This document shows, piece after piece, positions 29,913 through 40,739 of a stretch of DNA of 64,000 nt. Source of the DNA: Tridacna crocea (taxonomy: Eukaryota > Mollusca > Bivalvia > Cardiida > Cardiidae); NCBI GenBank assembly GCA_943736015.1, contig OX031060.1, positions 26,551,231 through 26,615,230 on the forward strand, given 5' to 3'. The translations under genes and the position numbers were made by a program. Within the stretch, counting starts at the first letter, position 1. The number at the start of each line of letters is the position of its first letter. The notes beneath the pieces were generated by a model that did not search any database, was not told the origin of the DNA, and was given only the letters and a program-made list of their open reading frames with translations.

Positions 29913-30224
29913 TAACGAGGAGTTCTGTATACTAAATCCTTTACCAGTCGACAAAAAAACGAACATGTTAAAAATGAAAGTACTCCGAGACAACAACAAC
30001 AAAACACAAAAATTTGGATAAAAAATGTCACTGGTAAGGACTTTGTTGAAATTAAGCCATTTGTTTGGAAGTGAAATGTTATAAATGTTGAAATTGAAAA
30101 TTTCTACATGAAAAACAAATTTGCTGCTATTGTCCGTCTCAGGTGTTGCGAAAGTATTCCATATTTCAACAAACTTATAACAGTCGAGAAATCAAAAAAG
30201 CAGGTCTGTATAGCTAGCAAGCAC
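29913..30224 (-). repeat. Extra, internally shortened copy of the outer right arm
   Basis: 29908-30027 repeats 29157-29270 (GCTAACGAGGAG...CACTGGTAAGG) and 30028-30222 repeats 29727-29912 (TTTGTTGAAATTAAGCC...GCTAGCAAGC). About 450 bp in between is missing. Confidence 0.82.
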
Positions 30225-30289
30225 CCTCAACACTCACTCTGGAATTGTCATTCTTTGTTTGTCTGTCCCTCAATCGTCCAACCCTTTGT

Positions 30290-31705
30290 GTACATGAAAC
30301 AAAGACGGAAGACACTCAAATTAATATTCATGAAACATAGAGAAAAAAATCTACCAGAAATCCCCAAATACCTTGTTAAGAAGATGCTACAGAGTATTTT
30401 TGAAAAAAAAAGAAAAATAACCCCCATATCTCCCTCTCACTCTCTCTCTCTCTCTCTGACCTTCAAAACTGCAGAAGACAGCTTCTGAAAATATTGTTGG
30501 AAAAAGAAGAAATGAAGGTACCAGCGTACTCTCCCTTTTCCACTATGTCTATGGTCACACACAACCATCGAAATTATCTCCCATTGAATCTGACAAAATT
30601 TTCATTTTTGCACATTTTATGACACATTTTAATTTCTTTTCACCTGGATGTAACTCACCATGAGTGGAAGCTACTTTTCCAACAAAAAAAAAATGTTGAG
30701 AAAAGGCTTCTGTCTGAAACCTTGCAAATTCAGAGTTATCTCCCTTAAAACTGGTCTTGCAGTCATATCAGTAGGTGGTTGAGTTTTTTTCCCCTTTTCA
30801 TACCCTGCCCCCAGAGCACTATACATAACTGAAAGATAAGGGAAGGGATATTAATGATTGCAATTCTTAAGCATAGAGCCTCAAAAAATTATCATGGCAA
30901 ATGGAGAAAATAATTTACCAGAGGTTCCCAACCCATCTTTTGGAAGATGCTACATACAATTCTTTATAGGCAAGAGTTAAATGCACAGAGCTCAACAATC
31001 TTTCTGTCTGTCTGTCCTTCTATCAATCTGTCCCTGAAACCATGATGGTAAGAAACTCAAAAAAATAATAATGGCAGAGGATAGGCCAAAGGCCTTGTTT
31101 AGAAGATGCTACAGAACTTCTCTGTCTACAGTGTGCCTAACTTTCAGAACATAGCTTCTGAAAATATTGAAGGAGAAAGGAGAAAATGCTTAAACCAGAA
31201 TACTCTCTCTCTTCCACTATGTTTTAACCCTTTACCACACGAGAAAATTTTAGACTTGTCCAAATTGAAAGCATTTGCAGACGACAAAGTGAATGTAACT
31301 CAAAAATTGAAATTTGTTCCGGGAAGGGTAGAAAACACTGTGGGAAAAGGAGAAAATGCTGGTTACCAGCATTTTCTCCTTTTCCCATAGTGTTTTCAAA
31401 AGGCTTCTTTCTCTGGGGCGTCAAAAGTAGGGATTGTGTAGTAATGGGTTAATTCAAGCTTAAAAGCCATCATCATAATATATGGTCAGTACAACTCTTA
31501 AAATTATCTCCCTTTGAAATTTATTGAAATTTTAAATTTTGCGAATTTCATAATTTCTTCAAATGTCCTTTTACTTGGACATCACTTAGAATAATGGGAA
31601 GCTACTTTTCCAACAAAGAAGTTGTTGACATGAGGCTTCTGAATGAAACGTTGCAAATTTGGAGTTATCTCCCTTAAAACTGGTCCAGCAGCATTGGCAG
31701 TTGGT
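30290..31705 (+). repeat. Tandem repeat, period about 0.93 kb, two uneven units
   Basis: GAAGCTACTTTTCCAACAAA, GGAGTTATCTCCCTTAAAACTGGTC and related blocks at 30550-30780 recur at 31475-31705. GAAGATGCTACAGA blocks occur near 30382, 30942 and 31102. A half hairpin MITE lies at 31140-31220 and a (CT)n run at 30432-30456. Confidence 0.68.
31224..31452 (-). mobile_element. Hairpin TTAA MITE, full length
   Basis: TTAACCCTTTACCACACGAG to TAGTAATGGGTTAA, with a perfect core. Inserted inside the 0.93 kb repeat. Confidence 0.92.
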
Positions 31706-31707
31706 GT

Positions 31708-31931
31708 TTAACCCATTCCCAAACAATCCCTGTTTTTATGACCCTGAGATATAAGCCTTTTGAAAACATTGCTGGAAAGAAGAAATTGCTGGAAACCAGC
31801 AGTCTCCTTTTCCCATAATGCTTTCTCTCCTGCTGGAAACAACTTTCAATTTTCGAGTTAAGTTTATTTTGTTGTCTGCAAGAGTTTTCCATTTAGACCG
31901 ATCTAAAATTTTGTTGTCTTATAAAGAGTTC
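31708..31931 (+). mobile_element. Hairpin TTAA MITE
   Basis: TTAACCCATTCCCAAACAATCC at the left. The tip GCTGGAAACCAGC is intact, but the right arm lost several bases. Confidence 0.8.
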
Positions 31932-32103
31932 AACCTTTTTTTCTTTGTTGTATCTTGTTTTCAGAGCAGCAGTACTGAAGGAAAGTGAAAGACAGATGAA
32001 GAGATATTGATGATAAAAATCTTAATAAAGACTTCAAGAAGACATTGTGGCACTTGAAGAAAATTATTTATTTGCCAAAGTTTTTCAAATACTCCTTTTT
32101 CCT

Positions 32104-32335
32104 TGTACTCTTTACCACACAGTCCCAACTTTTAATGGCCTTGAGAAAGAAGCCTATGGAAAACATTGTTAGAAAAGGAGAAAATGCTGGTAACCAGCAT
32201 TTTTTCCTTTTACCACAATATTTTCTACCCTATCAAAGCCAGAATTCATCATATCACTAAGATTTAATTTGTTGCCTGCAGATACTTTGAATTTGGTCCA
32301 GTCCAAAAATTTGTTGTTTGGTAAAACGTCTTAAA
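32104..32335 (+). mobile_element. Hairpin MITE
   Basis: CTCTTTACCACACAGTCCC to TTTGGTAAAACGTCTTAA; core good. Confidence 0.82.
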
Positions 32336-32699
32336 GAAAGTTTCTGAAAAACATTTTGGGAAATCTGGATATCTGTCTCTTTCTTTGAACTTAAATAGAT
32401 GGCCTTTACAAACATTGAGGGAAATGCTGGTATCAGAATATTTTCTTTTCTACCCTTTGCAAGACAAATGCCGTTATTAGAAAAAAAAACTTAATGTGTT
32501 GTCTGCAAACACTTTCAATATATTTCAATCTATGGACTTTGCGGTTTAAAGGTTTTAGATACAGGTTAGTTATCATTAATTTGTTTAATGGAAAAGAAGC
32601 TTTCCATGATAGTTAGTAATGTCTAAGTCAGAAAAATTCAAGAAATTGTGTGACAAATGGAAAAAAAGCTGATTTTGATGATTTCAAAGGGAAACAATC

Positions 32700-33110
32700 T
32701 GACCATTCTTTACTTAGGTAGTATCCAAAGGTAATCTATTACAAGCGTTAAAGATACAAGATGATTTAGCCATAAGATAGTATCATGCAAGCATAATTTC
32801 TGACTTGTAGAACTCTCTAATCCTTAAATCACTCACATAAATATTAAAATTCACATGGATAAAAATATGTGGTGAGAGTCAAAGTCTATGCCAAGCAACA
32901 GCTTTAAACAGTACATAGATTTCATATTTGCAAAAACTCATGTACAAGCCTGTTTTACGACATTTTTTTACTGCAGCTAACTGATTGTGGGCTGACACTG
33001 ACAGCAATGCTTCAACACTTGTAATAGATTACCTTTGGAAATTTAGTAAAGGTGAAAACTTCTAACACATTATCCACCAGAGGACACTCAGCAATATCAG
33101 TCATTTAATT
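32700..33110. mobile_element. MITE-like element with long inverted ends
   Basis: CCAAAGGTAATCTATTACAAG near 32715 is inverted as CTTGTAATAGATTACCTTTGG at 33015. The right side continues to CACCAGAGGACACTC...ATCAGT, matching the left end at 24825. The outer left end has decayed. Confidence 0.68.
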
Positions 33111-33121
33111 TTTTTAGGTTC

Positions 33122-33410
33122 TAAGGTGTATGTTTAAATGTGAATAGCCCTTTATCAAACCTCTTCATGTTGGTAGAATGCTAAATAAGAACATCTGAAA
33201 TCATTGCGAGAAAAAGAGGAATGTTCCAATCAGTATTCCCTCCACCACCTTTGATTTCTACCCTTCAAAGAGAAATTCAGTAGAATACATGGTTCTACCT
33301 TATTTCATCTTTCTCAATATAGTGAAAACAAGATGGTCAAAGGGAAATAACTCTTCATAATATAACTTAGTTGTTAAGTAGTGTTTATCTCCCTTTGACC
33401 ATTAAAAGTT
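33122..33410 (+). repeat. 0.65 kb repeat, unit 4 (internally deleted)
   Basis: Opening blocks and the closing GGTCAAAGGGAAATAAC / TTATCTCCCTTTGACC remain; the middle with the microsatellite is missing. Confidence 0.68.
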
Positions 33411-33519
33411 GTAGGTTTTCGTTAATGGTTTTTTCTTTAATATCAAGGTTAATTTTCATTAAAATTTGTAGGTTTCTGTTCATGATTATTTTTTTCTTTT
33501 TTTTTTTTTAATATCAAGG

Positions 33520-33891
33520 TGTATTTTTAAACGTGAATAGCCCTTTATCAAATCTCTTAATGTTTGTGAAATCTTGAAGAAGAACATGTCAAAACATTGC
33601 AAGAAAATAGGGAATGTTCCAATCAGTATTTCCTGCACAAACAATGATTTCGACCCTTCAAAGAGAAATCCCATCAAAGGAACCATATCTTATAGAAATC
33701 TTTTCCATGACTTTCATACAGAAGGGTGCTTATATTTTCATACTTATGAAGTGTAGGAAACATTGTGAGAAAAGGAGAAATTGCTGAATACCAGCATGTC
33801 TCTTTCCCCACAATATTTTAAAAAGGCTTTTTCTCAGGGTTATTAAAAGTCAGGAATTGTGTACTTCAGGATTAAGCTGTTTACAAAAAAA

Positions 33892-33936
<45 letters not shown>

Positions 33937-34162
33937 AGTCAGTTAGAGAGAGACAGACAGACAGATAATGTCCCATGCTTTCCATACTATTCAGCTGCCT
34001 GATCCATTCAGGGACCTCTCTCAAACTTTGGCTGACATGCTCTCAATTAAAAACATAGTCTTATTCTATTTCTGCTGACAAAATGTCAAAGAGAAATAAC
34101 TCTTTGTAATTAAACTTAATAGTCTTAGTACTATTTATCTCCCTTTGACCATAAAAAGGTGA
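33520..34162 (+). repeat. 0.65 kb repeat, unit 5
   Basis: All blocks are present. Contains a (GA)n run at 33895-33933 and GACAGACAG. Confidence 0.72.
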
Positions 34163-34194
34163 TGAATATATTCAATCATGATTTTTCCTAGTTT

Positions 34195-34970
34195 AAAGGT
34201 TTATGTTGAAATGTGAATAGCATTTTATAAAACCTCCTTATGTTTGTACAATCCTGGAGAAGAACACCTGAAAACATTGCAAAAGTAAAAAGGAATGTTA
34301 CGATCAGCACTTCCTCCACTAACATTGATTTCTACCTTCGAAAGAGAAATCCCACTATAGGAACTATATCTTATTCACTGTGTGCCATGGCTTTTAACAG
34401 AACAAAATTTGCCTTTTCATACTTAGGCAAGGTAGAAAACACTGTGGGAAAAGGAGATCACGCAGGTTCTCTTTTTCCCACAATACTTACAAAAGGCTTT
34501 TTTTCAGGGTAGTTAAAAGTCTGGAAATGTTTGCTTAAGGACAGACAGACAGGCAGACAGATTGATGGACAGATAAAAGTCCCCCTTCTTTCCATACTAT
34601 TCACCTGCCTGACCAATATAAAGACTTCTGTCTAGCTTTAGCTGGAATGTGTTCAATTGAAAAAATGGCCTTATTTTTTCTTCTTTCCTCAGAGTATAAC
34701 CAAATTTTTAAAGGGGAATAACTCTTCATTGTATAAATCACTTGTTCTAGTGGTGTTTATTTTACTATGACTGTAAAAAGCTGATGAAGGTATTTGATCA
34801 GACTTATTTTGAGTTGCAATGTGATGTTATTATGTGATGTTAATAGCCCTTTATCAGACCTTTTCATGTTTGTACAATCCTGAAGAGGAACACTGATTCA
34901 ATGATCAAAGGGAAATAACTTCTATATTTCAAATTAGTTGTTAAGTTCTATTTATCTCCCTTTGAACAAA
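34195..34970 (+). repeat. 0.65 kb repeat, unit 6 and partial unit 7
   Basis: AAATGTGAATAGC...CTTATGTTTGTACAATCC, a hairpin core at 34440 with its tip deleted, GACAGACAGGCAGACAG; then a short unit (34800-34970) with only opening and closing blocks. Confidence 0.68.
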
Positions 34971-35027
34971 AACCTTTTATTGCATTTTCTATCACAATTC
35001 ACATGGAGTTTCAAGCTTCATGTTTTT

Positions 35028-35247
35028 ACCCTTTCCCAAACAATCCCTAATTTTTACGACCCTGTGATAGAAGCCTTTTGAAAACACTGTGGGAAAAGGA
35101 GAAAATGCTGCTTACCAGCAATTTCTCCCTTTTTCCACAATGTTTTCTACCTTGCTGTAAACAAACTTTTGAGTTACATTTACTTTGTCATCTGCAAATG
35201 CTATCAATTTGGACCAGTCTTAAATCTTGTCGTTTGGTAAAGGGTTA
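35028..35247 (+). mobile_element. Hairpin MITE
   Basis: CCCTTTCCCAAACAATCCC to TTTGGTAAAGGGTTA; core GCTGCTTACCAGC. Confidence 0.86.
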
Positions 35248-35267
35248 TTGTGCATAGCCCTTTATTA

Positions 35268-35470
35268 ATCCTTTAACAAATGACAAGATTTTAGACTGGT
35301 CCAACTCTAGAGCATTTGCAGACAACAAAATAAAAATCTGCCTAAAAATCTGAAATTGGTATAGGAAAGTAAGAAAACATAGTAGGAGAAGGGGCTCTAT
35401 TCCAACAATGATTTCAAAAGGCTTCTTTAACAGGGGCGTTAAAAGCCAGGATTGTGTGGTAATGGGTTAA
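35268..35470 (-). mobile_element. Hairpin MITE with hairpin tip deleted
   Basis: TCCTTTAACAAATGACAAG to GGTAATGGGTTAA. The core is reduced to GGAGAAGGGGCTCTATTCC. Confidence 0.78.
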
Positions 35471-35780
35471 ACTATACTTTCAAAAATCCTAATGAAAAAC
35501 ACCCAAAGCATTGTGAGGAAACCTGAAAATATTTCTAATTAGAATTTTTTCCTCCAACATTGTTTTCTGCTATTTCAAGGACCCCTATGATCCTATGATT
35601 AAACCTGTATCTTATTTGTTGTCTGCAATAATTTCCATATGCAAAAGAAATTTAACTTTTCACAACACGATCTCAAACATTTCCAACCCTGAGGTAGATG
35701 GCTATTGATAACAATGTTGAATAAGAAAAAAGGTTGGAAAACTAGCACTTTTTCTTCAGTTCATGGTGTTTTTTACCCTT

Positions 35781-35952
35781 TTAACCCTTTACCAAATGAC
35801 AAAATTTTAGACAAGTCTAAATTGAAGGCACTTGCTGACGACTAGATAAATATAACTGAACAATTTCCAGCATTTTCTCCTTTTCCCACAATGTTTTCAA
35901 AAGGCTTCCATCTCATGGTCGTAAAACCAGGGATTGTTTGGTAAAGGGTTAA
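35781..35952 (-). mobile_element. Hairpin MITE lacking the left arm
   Basis: TTAACCCTTTACCAAATGAC, GACTAGATAAATATAACTGAAC, then directly the right arm CCAGCATTTTCTCC and the end GGTAAAGGGTTAA. The break is at the tip. Confidence 0.85.
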
Positions 35953-36203
35953 AGACAAAGACACTTTAGTTTTGTCATCTGTTTTCATAATAGAGGGATC
36001 CAAAATTGGTTTTTAGTGATCAAACACAATGTAAGCAATAACTCAGCTGTATCACAGCTGGTGCACCAATTCATGCATCCCAAGAACCAAATTACTCAAG
36101 TATAGTGAGAAATAGTTCCGGAGACACACTGCTCATAAATGCTGACAAACGGAAGGCTTATTTATTCTGGCTAAATATAGGAACAGAACAGTAAAGTTCT
36201 GGT

Positions 36204-36420
36204 TCTGTTCTGCTAAAAATACGACAAAAAGCTTTTCATGCAGTAGTGATTTTAACACTTTACAAAATCAACAGGAATCAATTCACAGGTTTTTGTTACT
36301 ATCACTTTGTTCTGTTCTGTTAAAAATAAGACAAAAAAACATTTCATGCAGTAGTGATTTTAATGCTTTACAAAATCAACAGCAATCAATTCACAAGTTT
36401 TTGTTACTATCACTTTGTTA
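36204..36420. repeat. 106-bp tandem duplication
   Basis: TTCTGTTCTGCTAAAAATACGAC...TACTATCACTTTG occurs twice, starting near 36204 and 36310, with only a few differences. Confidence 0.88.
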
Positions 36421-36423
36421 TCC

Positions 36424-36653
36424 CATAAACCCTTTACCACATAACCCCTGAGTTTCAGTAACCATGAGTAAAACAGCTTTGAAAACAATGTGGGAGAAGG
36501 AAAAAATGCTGGTATTCAGGATTTTCTCCTTTCCCACATTATTTTCTATCCTTTCAAAGACAATTTCCACTATATGAGCCACAAATAATTTGTCATCTGC
36601 AAACGCTTTGAGTTTTGAACTGATCCAAAATTTTGGCAAGTGGTAATGAGTTA
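36424..36653 (+). mobile_element. Hairpin MITE
   Basis: AAACCCTTTACCACATAACC to AAGTGGTAATGAGTTA; core imperfect near the tip (GGTATTCAGG). Confidence 0.8.
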
Positions 36654-36686
36654 CTTCTTTACCTAATGCCAAACTTTTAGACTCAT

Positions 36687-36916
36687 TTAACCCTTTACCA
36701 CACAATACCAACTTTTGATGTCCCTGAAAGAGAAGCCTTTTGAAAACATTGTGGGAAAAAGAAGAAAATGCTGGTATACAGTATTTTCTTCTTTTCCCAC
36801 AATGTTTTCTACCCTATCAAAAAAGATTTGTACCATTTGTGCCATACTGAAATTGTCGTCTGTAAATGCTTTCAATTTGGATAGGTCTAAAATTTTGCTG
36901 TATGGGAAAGGGTTAA
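36687..36916 (+). mobile_element. Hairpin TTAA MITE, paired GAAG/CTTC arm variant
   Basis: TTAACCCTTTACCACAC to ATGGGAAAGGGTTAA. Left arm AAGAAGAAAATGC, right arm ATTTTCTTCTTTT: both arms changed together. Confidence 0.9.
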
Positions 36917-36917
36917 A

Positions 36918-37108
36918 CTAAAATCATTGCAGAATGAAAATTGAACTAGATTCAGGTGGTAATGTTTATCTTTACTAAGATAGAAAAGAATATGGGAGAA
37001 GAAGATAATACTGGTTATTGGCAAGTTCTTCTTTTCTGACAATGTTTTCAAATGCTTTTTTTTTCTCTATACGTCTTGGAAACCCAGGATTTTAAGATTA
37101 AGGGTAAA
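36918..37108 (-). repeat. Old hairpin MITE
   Basis: AAAATCATTGCAGA, GAGAAGAAGATAATACTGGTTATTGGC and a right part to AACCCAGGATTTTAAG. Decayed. Confidence 0.55.
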
Positions 37109-37280
37109 CCACATACACATACCCCTGCAATAAACAGCTTTTGGAAACAGAGTGGAAAAAGGGACAATTTCTTGTCCATGCAATTATTCCATTTCCCACA
37201 ATATTTTCTTAAGTATTCAATCCATAGATTTTCCTTTGCTTTGCCCCACAGATATGTCCAACAAGATTGTTCATCTCATG

Positions 37281-37519
37281 TTAACCCTTTACTGCACAAT
37301 GCAAATTTTTTAAAGACCCCTGAAAAGAGTCCTTTGAAAGCATCATGGGAAAAGGAGAAAATACTGGTAACCACCATTAAAATACTGGTAACCACCATTT
37401 TCTACTTTTCCTAGAATTTTTTCTACCCTATCAGAGAAAAATTGAACCATTTGAAATTGTTGTCTACAGATGCTTTCAATTTGGAGAAGGTTAAAGCTTT
37501 AACGTCTGGTAAAGGGTTA
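37281..37519 (+). mobile_element. Hairpin TTAA MITE with duplicated hairpin tip
   Basis: TTAACCCTTTACTGCACAATGC to GGTAAAGGGTTA. The tip segment AAAATACTGGTAACCACCATT is present twice in direct order. Confidence 0.86.
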
Positions 37520-37599
37520 GTTAAGATAGTTTAAATACATTTATTTTACACTGATTGAGAAACAAGACTTAGTTCTTACAACTTATACTAATCTCTCCC

Positions 37600-37760
37600 G
37601 ATTCTGCTTCCTGGATACTACATCAGTACTCACACTGAACATAAGGGTCAATAAAAAATCCCAAAGATGACACCCGATCCCAGGCATCAAACTCTGGACC
37701 TTATGGTTACAAGGCCAACACTCTATCTCACAACCATTGACACCAAACATGCAGTGTCCC
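37600..37760 (-). mobile_element. tRNA-derived SINE fragment
   Basis: The minus strand reads GTTGTGAGATAGAGTGTTGG (box A region), CTTGTAACC (anticodon loop like tRNA-Thr) and AGAGTTTGATGCC (box B). Confidence 0.55.
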
Positions 37761-37793
37761 TGGTAAAGGGTTCAAGTATCAGATGTGCAATGT

Positions 37794-38022
37794 TTAACTC
37801 TTTACCACACAATCCCAACTTTTAACGACCCCAAGAAAAAAGCCTTTTGAAAACATTGTAGGAAAAGGAGAAAATGCTGGTAACCAGCATTTTCTCCTTT
37901 TCCCACAATGTTTTCTACCCTTCACAAAACAAATTTCAAAATTTTCATTCACTTTTATTTTGTCGTCTGCAAATGCTTTCAATTTGGACCAGTCTAAAAT
38001 ATTGTCGTTTGGTAAAGAGTTA
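37794..38022 (+). mobile_element. Hairpin TTAA MITE, near-consensus
   Basis: TTAACTCTTTACCACAC to GGTAAAGAGTTA; the core is perfect except one outer position (TTGTAGG). Confidence 0.92.
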
Positions 38023-38127
38023 CAGAACAAGAGGTCCAGAATAGCCTTATATAGCTCCATCAAACACTGATAAGAAACTGTAAGCTCTTATGCAAATAAG
38101 TCACACCAACAGCATTATTTTTTTAAC

Positions 38128-39625
38128 AGATCATGACCTACCAAGACAAGAGGGCCATGACGGCCCTGTATGGGCCTTGATGGTCCTGTATCGCTCCACT
38201 TGCTAATAAGTAAAAATGCTACAAGTCAAACATTACAATATTTGGCCAATTGGTTTCCAACTTGAGGACATATAAAATTTTTCCATAAAATCCACGAGAA
38301 AGTTGTGACCCCTGGGTAAAGCCAATTTTGAGCGTAAATCTATAATTACTTGAATCCTGGTGGAGGTCCACAAGATAAAGCCCCATACCAAACAATACAG
38401 GTCTATAATGTGAGGTAATAAACAAGAAGATTTTAAAATTTTTCTCAATAAAAGGCCCTGTAAAAACATGAGACCCACGAGACAGGGCTAAATCTAGTAG
38501 CCCTTGTATTTATTATGGTTAATAACAAGATGACTTAGAAAGTTTTCACCACAAAAGCCCATGTAAAACTTGTGAACCCTGGTGTTGGGATAAACTTGAC
38601 CCCAAGGCTATAACTTGGGCCCTGCTGGTAGAAGCCCACTGGATAAAACTACACTACATGCAAAATTTGGTAGCCCTATGCCTTATGGCTAGGTACAAGT
38701 AGATTTTTAAAAAATTCCAAATATGAGCCCATGTAAAATTTGTGAACCCCAGGACCAGGGCCAAATTTAATTCCAGGGCTATAATTTGAACACATTTGGT
38801 AGAAAACCACTTGATTAAGCTACATGTAGATGCAAAAGGAAGTAGCTCTAGGCCTTATGGCTTGGTAAAAGAAGATTTTTTAAGTTTTCCCAATAAACCT
38901 ATTGATCCCCAGGGCTGGGCCAAATTTGAGCCCTGGGCTATCATTTGGGCAATCTTGGTAGACAACCACTTAATAAAGACACATGCCAAATTTGGTAGCC
39001 CTAGGCCCTATGGCTTGGTACAAGAAGGATTTTAAAGGTTTCCCTAAATAAGCCCATATAAATCTTGTGACCCTCCAGGGCCTGGCCAAACTTGACCCCA
39101 GGACTATCATTTGGGCATTCTTGGTAGACAACTACTTGATAAAGATACCTGTCAAATTTGGTAGCCCTAGGCCCTATGGCTAGATACCAGGAGGATTTTA
39201 AAGTTTTTCCTTATATAAGCCCATATACAACTTGTGACCCCCGGGGGCAGGGCCAAGTTTGACCCCAGGGCTATTATTTGAAGGAACTTGGTAGAGGTCC
39301 ACTAGATAAAGCTACATGCCAAATTTGGTAGCCCTAGGCCTTATGGTTTCAGAGAAGAAGATTTTTAAAAATTTTCAATATTTTTCAGTTTTGTTGCCAT
39401 GGCAACCAGAGTTTTAGAAGGAATAAAATTCTTTCAAGGAATTCTGAAGAGGACCATGACAGGATCATTTCTGTGAAGTTTCATGAAAATTGGATGGGTA
39501 GTTTCAGAGAAGAAGATGTTTGAAATAAAAGTTAACGCACGGACAGACGGACGCACGCACGCACAGATGGATGGACACCGGGCCATGACATAAGCCCACT
39601 GGCCTTCGGCCAGTGGAGCTAAAAA
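38128..39625 (+). mobile_element. Hairpin-capped composite element with about 165-bp internal repeats
   Basis: Opens with ACAAGAGGGCCATGACGGCCCT (hairpin) and TGTATCGCTCCACTTG. Units are marked by GGTAGCCCTAGGCC-like blocks at about 38670, 38841, 38995, 39161 and 39327. It closes with GTTGCCATGGCAACCAGAG, CGGACAGACGGACGCACG and the hairpin CCACTGGCCTTCGGCCAGTGG. A partial second 3' end follows to 39745. Confidence 0.85.
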
Positions 39626-39745
39626 TTGGATGGGTAGTTTCAGAGATGTTTGAAACAAAAGTTAACACACACATGAACAGACAGACACGTGCATGGACAC
39701 ACGACAGACACCAGGCCATAATGTATGCCCACTGGCCTTGTGCAT
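39626..39745 (+). repeat. Second, shortened 3' end of the composite element
   Basis: ATTGGATGGGTAGTTTCAGAG...GACAGACAC...GCCCACTGGCCTTGTGC repeats the last part of the preceding element. Confidence 0.75.
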
Positions 39746-40045
39746 TATTTGATATGTTTCCCTTACATATCATTCTTTCAGTAACCTTTCGAAACTAGCA
39801 GGTTCCTATGGTGTGGATCCAAAATAGACAACAAAGGACATCAGTCTGATTCCAATCTACACCATGTCTTCTTGACACTACACAATTACCAAACCTTTTT
39901 GTTCACTTCCTTTGAGGTAAAATACATGAATACAAGCGAAAACACAATGACAAAAAGATATATTGTTCATATTGAACAATTTCTCCATTTAGCACAATGT
40001 TTTTCAAAGGTGGTCTGCTTTAAGCCATGCACAGTTAGAGGTAAT

Positions 40046-40278
40046 GTTTTCACTCTTTACCAACCACAAAATTATGGACAGAAAAAAATTAAAAGCATTT
40101 GCAGATGACAAATTCAATGTTGCCAAAATGACTTATCTATCTTTGGTATGATGGAAAACACCGAAGGAAAAAAGAGAGAGAAAGCTGATTACCGGCATTC
40201 TCCTTTTTTTTTTTCAATATTTTCTCCAGTCATATCTTTCAGGTTTGTTTAAGCTTGAATTTGTGTGGTAAAGAGTTT
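40046..40278 (-). mobile_element. Old hairpin MITE
   Basis: CTCTTTACCAACCACAAAATT, AAAAGCATTTGCAGATGAC and TGTGTGGTAAAGAGTTTA; core degraded. Confidence 0.7.
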
Positions 40279-40279
40279 A

Positions 40280-40508
40280 TTAACCCTTTACAACACAATG
40301 ATGACTTTTGACATCCCTGTGGTAGAAGTCTTTTGAAAACATTGTGGGAAAAGGAGAAAATGCTGGAAACCAGCATTTTCTCCTTTTCCCACACTGTTTT
40401 CTACCCTTCCCAAATCAAGTTTCGATTTTTCAATCACATTTATTTTGTCCTCCGCAAATTCTATCAATTTGGACCAGTCTGTAAGTTTGTTGTTTGGTAA
40501 AGAGTTAA
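40280..40508 (+). mobile_element. Hairpin TTAA MITE, near-consensus
   Basis: TTAACCCTTTACAACAC to GGTAAAGAGTTAA. The tip reads GCTGGAAACCAGC. It abuts the older copy before it. Confidence 0.92.
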
Positions 40509-40562
40509 CAGTAAATATCAAAAAATCTGCAAATAGATTCACTATACAGTACTAGTTGTACA

Positions 40563-40735
40563 GTCAGGTGACAGGGGATTTTGAAACTTGTTCATGGCTG
40601 TGGTGAATCATGTCGCCCCGAGCCAAAGGCCAGGTGGTGACATGATTTACCACAGCCATGAACAAGCCGTAGGCATGGTAGCGACATGGTTAATCACAGT
40701 CGTGAACAAGTTTTCAAGACCCCTGCAACCTGATC
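40563..40735. mobile_element. Foldback element (palindrome of about 170 bp)
   Basis: GTCAGGTGACAGGGG...CTTGTTCATGGCTGTGG is mirrored by CCACAGCCATGAACAAG and again by CACAGTCGTGAACAAG...CCCCTGCAACCTGA. Two nested inverted copies. Confidence 0.75.
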
Positions 40736-40739
40736 ATAC

